From the NCBI GenBank assembly GCA_963714795.1, contig CAVQPS010000011.1, positions 30,071 through 94,070 on the forward strand: 64,000 bases of DNA. Direction: 5' to 3'. A program made the position numbers and the translations under genes. Source of the DNA: DATIXJ01 sp963714795. Lineage in GTDB: Bacteria > Bacteroidota > Ignavibacteria > UBA10030 > SZUA-254. Positions 10,250 to 19,738 of the stretch are shown one piece after another. Within the stretch, counting starts at the first letter, position 1; every line of letters begins with the position of its first letter. The notes under the pieces were generated by a model that was given only the letters and a program-made list of their open reading frames with translations, did not search any database and was not told where the DNA came from.

Positions 10250-10570
10250 TCACCATTTCATGATATTGATTTGATTGATGTCGACCGTCTGCTTGTTGCG
10301 GAATAACGCGATGATAATGGCAAGACCGACGGCAGCTTCCGCCGCAGCGACTGCCATGACGAAGAAAACGAGAATTTGTCCGGTCGTGGTGCCAAGATAG
10401 GATGAGAACGCGACAAGTGTCAGGTTGACCGAGTTCAGCATCAGCTCGACGCACATAAAGACGACGATTGCATTGCGGCGCGTGAGAACGCCCGCAACGC
10501 CGATGACGAAAAGGACTGCGCTCAGTCCTAAATAATAATGCAACGGAATTGAACTGATTTCCATATTCAA
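10250..10570 (-). CDS. nuoK: NADH-quinone oxidoreductase subunit K
   Basis: This is a small three-helix membrane subunit of complex I (106 residues, normal). It shows FMCVELMLNSVNLTLVAF with the conserved membrane Glu, and AVAAAEAAVGLAIIIALFR with the second one. The first codon used here is a TTG that overlaps the nuoJ stop; an ATG two codons later (10564) is equally possible. The overlap with nuoJ and the 11-base gap to nuoL support one operon. Confidence 0.95.
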   Translation of the reverse strand: MNMEISSIPLHYYLGLSAVLFVIGVAGVLTRRNAIVVFMCVELMLNSVNLTLVAFSSYLGTTTGQILVFFVMAVAAAEAAVGLAIIIALFRNKQTVDINQINIMKW

Positions 10571-11079
10571 TTGAATTTTTTCTTTGCCAGAACCATCACG
10601 CCGACGATTGCCGCCAACAACAGTATCGATGTAATTTCGAACGGAAACAGGTAGTCCGTGTAGAGCGATTTACCGAGAAACTCGACCGTTCCGATTTCTG
10701 TCGAGCGCGGTGATACACCACCCCAGGTCATACCCATGGGAAGGTCGATGCCGACAAGAATTTGCAGGAGGACGATACCCGCAAGGCAATAGGCAATAAT
10801 TTTTCTGAATGAAACTTTTTCCGGAGGCATCTGTTCGTCACCGAGATTCAGCAACATGATGACAAACAGGAACAGCACCATAATCGCACCGGCATACACC
10901 AGGATTTGCACGATGGCAATGAATTGAGCGTGGAGAAAAAGATAGAGAACAGCCAGGCAAAAGAAGTTCACGATGAGAAACAGCACACTTTGCATCGGAT
11001 TGCGGCGGGTAATCATCAACAACGCGGAAGCGATAGCGACAACCGCAACGACATAAAAGAAAACTACTTCAACGTTCAT
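10567..11079 (-). CDS. nuoJ: NADH-quinone oxidoreductase subunit J
   Basis: This is a membrane subunit of complex I at the base of the proton-transfer path. It has 170 residues, with five or so hydrophobic segments. The conserved region LVYAGAIMVLFLFVIMLLNL lies near residue 58. It is the first nuo gene in this cluster; the gene upstream is an outer-membrane protein rather than nuoI, so the hydrophilic-arm genes (A-I) must lie elsewhere. It overlaps nuoK by four bases. Confidence 0.95.
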   Translation of the reverse strand: MNVEVVFFYVVAVVAIASALLMITRRNPMQSVLFLIVNFFCLAVLYLFLHAQFIAIVQILVYAGAIMVLFLFVIMLLNLGDEQMPPEKVSFRKIIAYCLAGIVLLQILVGIDLPMGMTWGGVSPRSTEIGTVEFLGKSLYTDYLFPFEITSILLLAAIVGVMVLAKKKFN

Positions 11080-11147
11080 TCACAAATTAAGACTTTTTCA
11101 ACAATGGTAAACCGAGTTCGGACAAGATACCAAATTTTCCGTAATTT

Positions 11148-11639
11148 TCAAAAGAAATAATAATGCGCGCTGAACTGCGGGAGAGGCAGAATAGTGCCGT
11201 CGCTGAAGTTCGTGAAGAGAAGCTCAGTAGTAAAATTCATCGGACCGACCGTCATCCACTCCCAGCCGAAACCGAGGCCCTCTCGATACGGACCGTCGAG
11301 TTTATTCCTGCCTTTATCGCCTGAATAAAAATATCCCATCGCCACATCGGCAAAAAAACGAGAGATATCTCCGCGCATAATATCGAATTGCAATTCGCCA
11401 CCAACATTGTAATCCGTTTCCTTATCAACTTTGATAACACCGGCAATAATTTGGTAGGAAAAAAAACCGGGAAGATGGTGACGAAAGCTTAATCCGAAAC
11501 CGCTGGCAAACCCCGCTGCTAATCCGAGACCGTAAATCGATCGCGGTACCATTCTCGATTCCTGATTTTGAACCACTACCTGGGCTTCAGCAATCGTCAT
11601 AGAAAAAACTGTTGCCAAAATAAGAATTAGTGTTCTCAT
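11148..11639 (-). CDS. Small outer-membrane-type protein with signal peptide
   Basis: The product is 163 residues from the ATG at 11639, chosen because it opens a clean signal peptide (MRTLILILATVFSMTIAEAQ). The mature part is rich in alternating aromatic and small residues and ends SAHYYFF, an aromatic C-terminus like that of beta-barrel outer-membrane proteins. No named family was recognised. It starts one base after the natB stop, so it belongs to the asnS-natA-natB transcription unit. A gap of 68 bases separates it from nuoJ. Confidence 0.7.
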   Translation of the reverse strand: MRTLILILATVFSMTIAEAQVVVQNQESRMVPRSIYGLGLAAGFASGFGLSFRHHLPGFFSYQIIAGVIKVDKETDYNVGGELQFDIMRGDISRFFADVAMGYFYSGDKGRNKLDGPYREGLGFGWEWMTVGPMNFTTELLFTNFSDGTILPLPQFSAHYYFF

Positions 11640-11640
11640 A

Positions 11641-12891
11641 TTATTTTGACCGGATGATTGCAAAGAGCTCCTTCAAACTCGGACGCTTTCCGTAAAGCAG
11701 AATCGTTGTCCTGAATATTTTTCCTGCAAACCAGATTGCAGCGAATGAACACACGATCAGCAATGCCAGCGATCCTACAATTTCAAAAACCGACGGCATC
11801 TGTATCGGAATCCGTATCGCCATCATCGACGGCGTGAGGAACGGAATAAATGTCAGAACCTTCGCCAGCGTGGAATTCGGATTCTGCATGATCGTGAATG
11901 CAAACATAATCGGCAGAATAAGTACGATCACCAGATAACTGTTAATCTGCTGCGCTTCCTGTTCCGTTGAAACCGGAGCTCCGGCGGCGACAAAAACGGC
12001 CGCGAAGAGTAAATAACCGAAAATAAAATATAAGAACAAGAGTAACGCACTCGACAATGAAATCAATGTTATCGCGAACTTCACGCTGATGGCAATGCCG
12101 ATAACCGCCCACAATCCCATTTGCGTCAATCCCAGCAAACTCAAACCGATCACTTTACCCGCCATCAATTGATTGGCAGAACAGGACGACATCAATACTT
12201 CCACGACACGATTCGATTTTTCTTCCAGCATGCTGCGAACCAATATCTGGCCGGACGTCATAATCAAAAAGAACATCATCATCATGAATCCGTACGACGT
12301 GAAGAAAACCTGCTCGACGCCGGCACTCTCTTCGTTTCCCGATTTCGAAAGCTTAATCGTTTTCATCTCCACGGAAGCCGTCAGGTCGTTCAAAATGGAG
12401 CGGTCAAATCCTCTCGCCTCCAATTTCCGTTCCACAATAACGTCACGGATTGCGTTGTTAAACCGCTCAACCACTTTGACATTGCCGACATTTTGAGAAT
12501 GATACTCAATCGTCGAATCGGTCATGAATGATTTGCCGATGATCATGTATCCTTCCAATTGTTCGCTCAGGACGAGAGTATCGGCAAGCCGTTTCGATGC
12601 GGCAAAATCTTCGGGCGTCGTTGCCGGAAACGATTGCACAGCGTAGTTCGGCAGACCGTTCGGAAGTTTGTATTTTTCTCCGGTGTATTTCGCCAGAGGC
12701 TGTGCGATCACTCCCGATTGATCGAGAATACCGATCGATTGGCTTTCGGTATCGGGACGTGACATGAGCAGGGATGGAATAATACCGACAGCGACCATGA
12801 TTAACGGCGTCAGCAATAACGAAATCAGGAATGCTTTCGATTTTACCTTTTCGATATATTCCCATCGGGCGACGGCAAACGTTTTTTTCAT
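11641..12891 (-). CDS. natB: ABC-2 type (NatB-like) transporter permease
   Basis: This is the membrane half of an ABC exporter, 416 residues. It starts MKKTFAVARWEYIEKVKSKA, a typical NatB opening, with a first membrane helix (FLISLLLTPLIMVAVGIIPSL), then a large soluble loop (about residues 50-180), then a block of five or so helices containing MMMMFFLIMTSGQILVRSML, EEKSNRVVEVLMSSCS and the closing helix. EEKSNRVVEVLMSS is characteristic of the family. Its ATG overlaps the natA stop as ATGA. In the given sequence an upstream indel fuses it to natA in one frame, but the two are separate genes. The substrate is unknown; sodium export is the family prototype. Confidence 0.9.
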   Translation of the reverse strand: MKKTFAVARWEYIEKVKSKAFLISLLLTPLIMVAVGIIPSLLMSRPDTESQSIGILDQSGVIAQPLAKYTGEKYKLPNGLPNYAVQSFPATTPEDFAASKRLADTLVLSEQLEGYMIIGKSFMTDSTIEYHSQNVGNVKVVERFNNAIRDVIVERKLEARGFDRSILNDLTASVEMKTIKLSKSGNEESAGVEQVFFTSYGFMMMMFFLIMTSGQILVRSMLEEKSNRVVEVLMSSCSANQLMAGKVIGLSLLGLTQMGLWAVIGIAISVKFAITLISLSSALLLFLYFIFGYLLFAAVFVAAGAPVSTEQEAQQINSYLVIVLILPIMFAFTIMQNPNSTLAKVLTFIPFLTPSMMAIRIPIQMPSVFEIVGSLALLIVCSFAAIWFAGKIFRTTILLYGKRPSLKELFAIIRSK

Positions 12892-13806
12892 GACGAAGTC
12901 CTTTCGGAACCGATTGCCGTACCGCCGACGACATTCAGAAATATCGCGTTGAGCGACGGCGTCGTCGTCTCGAATTTGTCGAATCTCTAATTTTGCGGCA
13001 ATGTCGCGAAGAAGCTGCGGCGGCGGATAATTGTCGCGAAGAATCAGTTCCGCGTAATTTTCAAACACATTTGCCGTAAGAATAGACGGAAGAGACGATA
13101 AAAATTTTCCATCACCGTCGAATTCAATATGAACGGTGTTCTTACCGTAGCGGCTTTTGACTTCACCGATGGCTCCTTCGAGCACCACTTTGCCTTTATT
13201 GATCAAACAAATGGCATCGCACAATTTTTCCGCTTGATCCATCTGATGTGTAGAGAAAATAATCGTTCTCCCCTGCTGTTTCAGTTCGAGTAAAATATCT
13301 TTCAACAAAATCTGATTGATCGGATCGAGTCCGGAAAACGGTTCATCCAAAATAATAAGCTCCGGTTCATGAAGAATCGAAATGATGAACTGTACTTTTT
13401 GCTGATTGCCTTTGGAAAGCGCTTCAATTTTTTGCTGATAGTACGACAGCAGGTCGAACCGCTTCAGCCATTCGTATGCGCGGCGTTTCGCAAGCGCGGC
13501 ATCGATGCCTTTGAGACTGGCAAAATATTGAATCACGTTCAGAAGTTTATTCTTCCGGTACAATCCGCGTTCTTCCGGAAGATAGCCGATCGTGTTCTGA
13601 ATTGTTTCGTCGAACGGTTTTCCGTCGAACAAAATCGAACCGCTGTCGGGCGTGATCATATTGAGAATGGTGCGGATGGTCGTCGTCTTCCCCGCTCCGT
13701 TCGGACCGAGCAAGCCGAGAATTTCCCCGGGTTTCGCCTGAAGCGAAACATCATCCACGGCAACAACCGTTGCGTACGCTTTTCGAAGATGAGAGACTGT
13801 CAGCAT
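12888..13806 (-). CDS. natA: ABC transporter ATP-binding protein (NatA-like), one frameshift near its end
   Basis: This is the cytoplasmic ATPase paired with natB. Visible motifs are Walker A GPNGAGKT (near residue 38), the signature LSKGNQQKVQ (near 138) and Walker B LIILDEPFSGLDP, followed by the H-loop STHQMD. The C-terminal regulatory region should read RQFETTTPSLNAIFLNVVGG and stop at TGA 12888, overlapping natB. The given sequence has one extra base in the T run at 12975-12977, which sends the frame into natB. Corrected length is about 305 residues. It starts three bases after the asnS stop. Confidence 0.92.
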
Positions 13807-13809
13807 ATT

Positions 13810-15105
13810 TTATGGAGTGATGCGATAAATCATTCTCGGGAACGGAATTGTTTCCCGAACATGCTCGAGACCGCAAATCCACGCCACCGTTCGCTCGACA
13901 CCGAGTCCGAAACCGGCATGCGGCACCGAACCGAACCGTCGTAAATCAAGATACCATTCGAATGCGGATTGCGGTAAGTTATGTTCATGAATCCTGCTCA
14001 GCAAAGCTTCATAATCATCTTCACGCTGACTGCCGCCGATAATTTCGCCGTAACCTTCGGGAGCAAGCACGTCCATCGCAAGAGCGAGATCGGCATTCTC
14101 TGGATCGCGCTTCATGTAAAATGCTTTTACCTTCGTCGGGTAGCGATGAACGATGACCGGACGATCGAATTGTTCCGAGATTATCGTTTCATCGGCTGCG
14201 CCGAAGTCGTTTCCCCACTCGAAGTTATTCCCTTTTTTCTTAAGAATGTCGACAGCTTCCGTATAAGAAATTTTCGGAAGCGGCTTCTTGACGGTTTCCA
14301 GAAACTTTTGGTTTCGTTCCAGCGCTTTGAGTTCCGGTTGACGATACTTCAAGACTGAAGAAACGATATGCTCCAGAAATTCCTCGGCAAGTTCCATGTT
14401 ATCGTTCAGATCGTTAAAAGCAACTTCCGGTTCAACCATCCAGAACTCGGTAAGATGCCGGCGTGTTTTGGATTTTTCGGCGCGGAACGTCGGACCGAAG
14501 ACATAAATCTTCCCCAACGCCATCGCACCCGCTTCGCCGTAAAGCTGTCCGGACTGCGTAAGATATGCTTTACCAAGATCGAAGTAATCCGTTTCAAATA
14601 ACGTACTTGTGCCTTCGCATGCAGCCGGAGTAAAGATAGGTGCATCCATCAGCGTGAAGCCGCGGTTGTCGAAGAACTGCCGTATCGCCATAATGATCTG
14701 ATGACGGATGCGGAGAATGGCATGCTGGCGCGACGAGCGAAGCCAGAGATGCCGCTGATCCATCAGGAAGTCGACGCCATGCTCTTTGGGAGTGATCGGA
14801 TATTCCTTTGCAATGGAAATGATCTTGACGTTTGTCAGATCCATTTCATATCCGCCGGGAGCACGATCATCTTTTTTGATTTTACCGGTTACGGTAAGGG
14901 ACGATTCCTGAGTCAGCTCATCGAACTTCAGAAATACATCGTCCGGAATGACGCCTTTTACCATGACGCACTGGAGCAAACCTGTTCCGTCACGAACGAC
15001 GAGGAAGCGGACTTTCCCGCTCGACCGTTTATGATAAAGCCATCCGCTGATGGAGATCTCTTCACCGACGTGCTTCGATAATTCTTCTATATAAATTCTT
15101 GACAT
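13810..15105 (-). CDS. asnS: Asparaginyl-tRNA synthetase
   Basis: This is a class IIb aminoacyl-tRNA synthetase that charges tRNA-Asn. The ATG at 15105 (MSRIYIEELSKHVGEEISIS) is preferred over upstream in-frame starts because homologues begin here with the OB-fold anticodon-binding domain (residues 1-110). The catalytic domain follows, with motif 2 (TFRAEKSKTRRHLTEFWMVE) and motif 3 (GFGLGVERTVAWI). Length 431 is normal. The segment HLTEFWMVEPE fits AsnRS better than AspRS. It is the first gene of an apparent unit asnS-natA-natB-omp. Confidence 0.93.
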   Translation of the reverse strand: MSRIYIEELSKHVGEEISISGWLYHKRSSGKVRFLVVRDGTGLLQCVMVKGVIPDDVFLKFDELTQESSLTVTGKIKKDDRAPGGYEMDLTNVKIISIAKEYPITPKEHGVDFLMDQRHLWLRSSRQHAILRIRHQIIMAIRQFFDNRGFTLMDAPIFTPAACEGTSTLFETDYFDLGKAYLTQSGQLYGEAGAMALGKIYVFGPTFRAEKSKTRRHLTEFWMVEPEVAFNDLNDNMELAEEFLEHIVSSVLKYRQPELKALERNQKFLETVKKPLPKISYTEAVDILKKKGNNFEWGNDFGAADETIISEQFDRPVIVHRYPTKVKAFYMKRDPENADLALAMDVLAPEGYGEIIGGSQREDDYEALLSRIHEHNLPQSAFEWYLDLRRFGSVPHAGFGLGVERTVAWICGLEHVRETIPFPRMIYRITP

Positions 15106-15287
15106 ACGTAAATTTAGCGTTAATGAATGAACTTGTGAATATACGAAAGAAATAAGAGAGGAGCAAAAAACCCCAATGAGGTGGTGCCTCAATTCAGAGC
15201 GTCCCGTCTTTCCGAAAAGCCCCTATTCGGAATCTAAACTGAGTTGGCTTGGAATGAGAAAATATGAGAAAATTGAGATGCGACATA

Positions 15288-15357
15288 TCTTGACAATAGG
15301 TGCGATTTTCCGTATGTTCGTTTTAGACTATTGGAGGATAGCCGGAGAAACAGCGTG
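15288..15357 (+). repeat. Dispersed leader repeat with promoter, copy 1
   Basis: This is about 70 bases nearly identical to 22012-22081, with roughly eight differences. It contains TTGACA (15290-15295), a 17-base spacer and TATGTT (15313-15318), then GGAGGAT and GCCGGAGAAA. The spacing is that of a housekeeping sigma promoter. No start codon follows the GGAGG at usable distance in this copy. Confidence 0.7.
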
Positions 15358-15453
15358 TAGAGGAACCTCTACAAAATCAGCAAAACACACATCAGTTGTT
15401 TTAGTTCTTACTTTTAAACTTTCTCCCAAAAACATCAACGTGTTTTCAGCATT

Positions 15454-15484
15454 GACGACATAAACATTATTGTTCTATGTCGTC
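15454..15484. repeat. Perfect 9-bp stem-loop
   Basis: GACGACATA and TATGTCGTC enclose a 13-base loop. No T run follows, so it is not a typical terminator. It could be a protein-binding site or part of a decayed repeat. Confidence 0.5.
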
Positions 15485-15755
15485 AGGACGATTGCTATTT
15501 ACACGCATCAGTCGACTGAAACTTTACTTCGGCGATCGATGCCGGCAAGTCGGAGGTGTTGTTTGAAATGTGGCAAACGACGCTTAACAGCCAGGGGTAC
15601 AAAGTTCACTCTTATTGAAAATCGAATTAGCGTGTTCGCTCCATGCCGTTTACCGCAGACAGAATTTGTTTATCACAGTAACAAACGGCACGGCGTAATG
15701 CCTGCACACTATTAGACGCAATTGCTCTTTACAACGAATTAAAATGGAGAGATAT

Positions 15756-17046
15756 ATGAAAAACATGTTATTAGTTATTATTCTCATTTTTTTCGTAAGC
15801 ACATTTATTTGGCCAAACAGCTACCCCACCTTCAGGAGGGAACGGTGGTTCAGTTAATCCTTATCAAATTGCAACGCTCAATAACCTCTATTGGATTTCG
15901 CAAAATAGCAGTTCGTGGAGCAGTTATTTTATTCAAACTGCAGATATTGATGCCGATTCTACTTCCAGCTGGGCAACAGGTGCAGGGTTTACTCCAATTG
16001 GAAATGGCACGAATGCTTTCACCGGTTCATATGATGGGCAAACTTACAAAATAACTGGTTTGTATATAAATCGTACCTCGCAGTATAATGGACTCTTCGG
16101 ATTTGTCAGCGGTGGAACACTAAAAAACGTGATCGTCGAACAAGGTCAGATAATAGGTGGCGATAATTGTGCCGGCGGCCTAGTCGGCTATCTCTATTAC
16201 TCTTCCAACGCTACGAATTGTTCCAGCACTGGTTCCGTCTCAGGCACGTTTGATGTCGGCGGTCTTATCGGAGCGCAAGATGCCTCTTCGACGACAAACT
16301 ATTGCTACAGTGGTGGCTCTGTCACAGGTTCAGGTGGCGGCATTGGTGGTTTGATAGGAATTTCTTCGAGAACTTCTACCGTAAAGAATTCCTACAGCAC
16401 GGCTTCTGTAACGGGGACAAATAGTGCTTTTAGTATCGGAGGCCTGATCGGTGGTGAAAATTCATGTACCGACACAAACTGTTACAGCAGTGGTCCAGTA
16501 ACCGGAACAATTAGTTCTACCAATGTGGGCGGTTTGATCGGAATGCAAATATTTTGCAGTGCATCGAACTGTTTTTGGGATACCACTTCATCGGGCAATG
16601 ACACGAGCGCATTGGGAATCGGTAAAAGCACAGCCGAGATGAAAAAACAAAGTACGTTTACCAATGCAACCTGGGATTTTACAACGATCTGGTCTATTAA
16701 TTCAAGTGTAAATAACGGATATCCATATCTTGCCTCAAACTCACCAACATTTGTCGAAGAAGCACCAATTGGTACGCCGCGAACACTTTCTCTTCTGCAA
16801 AATTATCCGAATCCATTTAATCCAACAACAACAATACAGTTCTCGGTCGAGAAGGATGGCAGAGTCGTTGTCAAAGCATTTGATCTTTTAGGACGCAAAG
16901 TCACGACGTTATACGAGAATGTTGCCCGAGCAGGTAGGATTTATTCTATACCATTTAACGGTTCGCAATTTTCATCTGGAGTATATTTTTATTCGATTGA
17001 AAGCGGTAATCAGCACCTGGTCAAGAAGATGTTGATGGTAAAATAG
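15756..17046 (+). CDS. GLUG-motif surface protein with type IX sorting domain, one frameshift
   Basis: This is an exported surface or secreted protein. The ATG at 15756 follows GGAGAGATAT and opens a signal peptide (MKNMLLVIILIFFVSTFIW). One extra base near 15811-15814 then breaks the frame; the next frame reads TATPPSGGNGGSVNPYQIAT and stays open to the stop. The middle carries several GLUG-type repeats built as GGLIG plus CYS-S-G-V-G units, about residues 130-270, which form beta-helical stalks in adhesins. The last 80 or so residues (SLLQNYPNPFNPTTTIQFSV ... SGVYFYSIESG ... KKMLMVK) are a type A T9SS sorting domain. Corrected length is about 430 residues. The ligand is unknown. Confidence 0.85.
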
Positions 17047-17225
17047 TAGACTGCATCAGACGTTCTGTGCAATTGCCCCCACATCTAAATAAAGTCGATC
17101 AAATTGGTTGACGATTGGAAAACTTTGGAATAAGTACAACAGAAGTTTCAAAATATAAAAGGCGGCTTTTTATCCATTAATCTCAATACTCATTTTTTAA
17201 CTTGTTATTCGAAAAGGTGAATGTT

Positions 17226-18704
17226 ATGAAATTTTTTATTGCAATTCTCGCAGTTATGTCATTTATTGTACCTTCACAGAATCTCAGAGCACAGGGCGCT
17301 CATGGATTGAACATGACGGCTCAGCAAAAGAATGTCAACGGAGTTTTCTTAAACAAACAAGATCAGTTCAACTCAGGATTAAGGAAAACTGCCGCTCTAA
17401 ATAGTCAATCCTACTTTCCCGATACATTAATTCTTTATTCAACGAGTGATACGTTTCGCATGAGTGCTTCGTATAACGAAAAGGGTTATTATACTCGACG
17501 ATTAACAGAAATGTGGGTGAATGGGCATTGGACCAATTACACGCTAAACACATGGACATACCTTGGTACGAATGATAACAGCCTAGATCTGATACAGACA
17601 TGGTTGAATGGGCAATGGACGAATTTAGAGCAGGACAGCTCAACTTATGATGCGCGCGGCAATATGCTCGTCCATTTGTTCAAGTACTGGTCCCAGGGAG
17701 TATGGAAGGATTCGATCCTGAGTAGTCGCACCTACGATGCACATGGGAGTATGCTTACGAATGTCGGTTGGTACATGATAAATACGCAATGGACTAATCA
17801 CGATCGCACTACCTACACGAATGACAGCAGCGGGAACAATCTTACATCGTTGTTTCAAGGGTGGACTGGCGGAGTGTGGGAAAATCAAGAACTCTTCACC
17901 TATACGTACGATGGAAACGGGCACATGCTTACCCGCATGATGCAGGGCTGGAATGGACAATGGGATAATGAAACATTTTCCACCTACACGTACGATCCGA
18001 ACGGAAATATGCTGAGTTTTCTTATGCAGACCTCGGCGAATGGCCAATGGACAAATTATATGATCGACACGTACACCTACGATGCGAATGGAAAAATGCT
18101 TACCGATTGGAACAAGGCATGGACAAACGGAGCGTGGATGAATGGAGTGCTCTACACATACACGATCGATCCCAATGGAAATATGGTTAATGAATTAACC
18201 CAGGAATGGCTCAATGGGCTGTGGACAAATTATCGGCAATCCACGTTAACCTACGATGCGCATGGGAATGAAATTACGGGAAATAATACATTGTGGTCCG
18301 GTACTTCATGGGTACCGGCAGATTACGACTTCCCTCTTGCTGTAAACGGCTCTACCTATCATTTTACCGGTTATGCTATTAATATTTCATACATTCTTCT
18401 GAATATAACCAGTGTCTCAGCAGATAAGGGAAGCATCCCCAATAATTATTCACTATCTCAAAATTATCCAAACCCGTTCAACCCATCGACGACGATATCA
18501 TTCAGCATTCCTTCAAGATCGTTCGTATCGTTGAAGGTGTTCGATATAATTGGAAGAGAAGTTGCAACCCTTGCCTCCGGAGAATTATCTGCCGGCACGT
18601 ACACCCGGCAATGGAATGCTTCCAATATGTCAAGCGGGATTTATTTTTATCGCCTTCAAGCCGGTAAAGTTATTGAAACGAAGAAGCTCGTTCTGATCAG
18701 GTAA
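17226..18704 (+). CDS. Repeat-built secreted protein with type IX sorting domain
   Basis: The product is 492 residues from the ATG at 17226, chosen because MKFFIAILAVMSFIVPSQNL is a clean signal peptide. Residues of roughly 110-370 consist of about nine copies of a 29-residue unit shaped TYTYD-x-NGNML, a variable stretch, then W-x-NGQWTN. TYTYDxNGN resembles the YD repeats of RHS/tRNA-wrapping shells, but the unit is longer and the W...W(T/D)N half is unlike them. A type A T9SS sorting domain ends the protein (SLSQNYPNPFNPSTTISFSI ... VLIR). It follows the other sorted protein by 179 bases. Role unknown; cell-surface display is inferred from the sorting domain. Confidence 0.85.
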   Translation: MKFFIAILAVMSFIVPSQNLRAQGAHGLNMTAQQKNVNGVFLNKQDQFNSGLRKTAALNSQSYFPDTLILYSTSDTFRMSASYNEKGYYTRRLTEMWVNGHWTNYTLNTWTYLGTNDNSLDLIQTWLNGQWTNLEQDSSTYDARGNMLVHLFKYWSQGVWKDSILSSRTYDAHGSMLTNVGWYMINTQWTNHDRTTYTNDSSGNNLTSLFQGWTGGVWENQELFTYTYDGNGHMLTRMMQGWNGQWDNETFSTYTYDPNGNMLSFLMQTSANGQWTNYMIDTYTYDANGKMLTDWNKAWTNGAWMNGVLYTYTIDPNGNMVNELTQEWLNGLWTNYRQSTLTYDAHGNEITGNNTLWSGTSWVPADYDFPLAVNGSTYHFTGYAINISYILLNITSVSADKGSIPNNYSLSQNYPNPFNPSTTISFSIPSRSFVSLKVFDIIGREVATLASGELSAGTYTRQWNASNMSSGIYFYRLQAGKVIETKKLVLIR

Positions 18705-18763
18705 GAACTACTGCAAGTGTTTGGCGCTAGCATCAATAAATTGTTCAAAAGGAAAATTTCTTT

Positions 18764-19267
18764 ATGACCACAATAAGGAATAGCACGTACAATGGAACAG
18801 AGTCTCACCGCATGCAAGAGTTGCATGGTCTGCCTCTCGCATCGTTTAAAAGCCGTGCAGGAGCTTTTATAGTGGATTTTCTCATCACTGCCGTCGTATC
18901 TGTTCCTATCTTAATGTTCGGTGCCAAACTCTTGCAGAACTTTGATCTTGTAAAAGAAGATTTACATTTAGAATTTGATTACGAGCATTGGTACAGCATT
19001 ATTCCTCTTGTTGCATATTTTTCACTTTCGATCTACTTCGGTAATGGGAAAACGCTCGGTAAACGGCTTATGGGCATTAGAGTCGTTTCTGTTGTTCATG
19101 AAAAGATCAGTTTCTGGCACGCGGTGGAACGGGCGCTTGGATATGGCGCATCATTTTTAGAACTTGGCTTTGGCTTTTTACAATATTTTATCGATTCGAA
19201 CAGACGGACCGTGCATGATCGTATTGCCGAAACTATTGTCATTCAAGACAGAAAACCTAAAGTTTGA
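18764..19267 (+). CDS. RDD-family membrane protein
   Basis: The product is 167 residues. RDD proteins are small inner-membrane proteins with Arg and Asp in the first helix. Here LASFKSRAGAFIVDFLITAV gives the R...D pair, a central helix (WYSIIPLVAYFSLSIYFG) follows, and the closing GNGKTLGKRLMGIRVVS plus RRTVHDRIAETIVI is the family's conserved cytoplasmic end. AAAGGAAA lies about seven bases before the ATG. Some members are Na+(Li+)/H+ antiporters, but most are uncharacterised. Confidence 0.85.
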   Translation: MTTIRNSTYNGTESHRMQELHGLPLASFKSRAGAFIVDFLITAVVSVPILMFGAKLLQNFDLVKEDLHLEFDYEHWYSIIPLVAYFSLSIYFGNGKTLGKRLMGIRVVSVVHEKISFWHAVERALGYGASFLELGFGFLQYFIDSNRRTVHDRIAETIVIQDRKPKV

Positions 19268-19306
19268 AAACTGACGCCTCGGATATGTAATCTTGAAGCA
19301 TTTCTC

Positions 19307-19735
19307 ATGAAAGCGATTGTTTACACACTATTCACCGCCATCACCTTCTTGCTTATTATTGGATGTCAGAAGAATACTACAATAGAACCGATCCCGGCCG
19401 GTTCATTTCAATATAAAGCATATGACACAACCGGAACGCCGCTCATCACCGGATGGTTCACACTCATTATTCACGATTCCTCACATATCAGCGGGGAATG
19501 GCATTTCAGAAATATCAACGGTCCTCATAACATTTCCGGACCTCAAGTCGGAGACGGACAACTATCGGGACATTTTCAGGATAGTATTCTCTCAATCGAT
19601 CTGAATCCAAACTTCGTCGACAACATCGTGTTCTTGTATGGTCGTTTCACGTCGAATGAATATGTTGGCACATGGAATTGGATGAGCGAAATCGGTTGGA
19701 CCGGTCGGGGTAGTTTTGAGGCTCACAGGCAATGA
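19307..19735 (+). CDS. Small lipoprotein of unknown function
   Basis: The product is 142 residues with a lipoprotein signal: a hydrophobic stretch (IVYTLFTAITFLLIIGC) ending in the Cys at residue 20 or so. The mature part is beta-rich, with SGEWHF and GTWNW segments that look like a small lipocalin-like or beta-sandwich fold. No family was assigned. It sits 39 bases after the RDD gene in the same direction. Confidence 0.7.
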   Translation: MKAIVYTLFTAITFLLIIGCQKNTTIEPIPAGSFQYKAYDTTGTPLITGWFTLIIHDSSHISGEWHFRNINGPHNISGPQVGDGQLSGHFQDSILSIDLNPNFVDNIVFLYGRFTSNEYVGTWNWMSEIGWTGRGSFEAHRQ

Positions 19736-19738
19736 TGC

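Larger units (their letters stand above)
15106..15755. other. Structured intergenic region of about 650 bases without a supported gene
   Basis: No convincing ORF lies here. The region holds a promoter-bearing leader repeat (15288-15357), small hairpins TTCCGA/TCGGAA near 15210-15235, a perfect 9-bp stem GACGACATA/TATGTCGTC at 15454-15484 and an 8-bp stem TGCCGTTT/AAACGGCA at 15644-15690. It separates the asnS promoter side from the accessory region. A fragment around 15500-15700 might be a decayed gene or repeat, but no family was recognised. Confidence 0.5.

Noticed and set aside
11641..13806. Genuine single-polypeptide ABC transporter of 721 residues
   Set aside because: The ATPase's normal C-terminus and ATGA overlap with the permease appear when one base is removed.
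15580..15720. Possible integron attC site (GCTTAAC on the left, ATTAGAC on the right)
   Set aside because: The two core sites are not complementary, the inner arms do not pair in attC fashion, and no similar site flanks the other accessory genes. No integrase is present.
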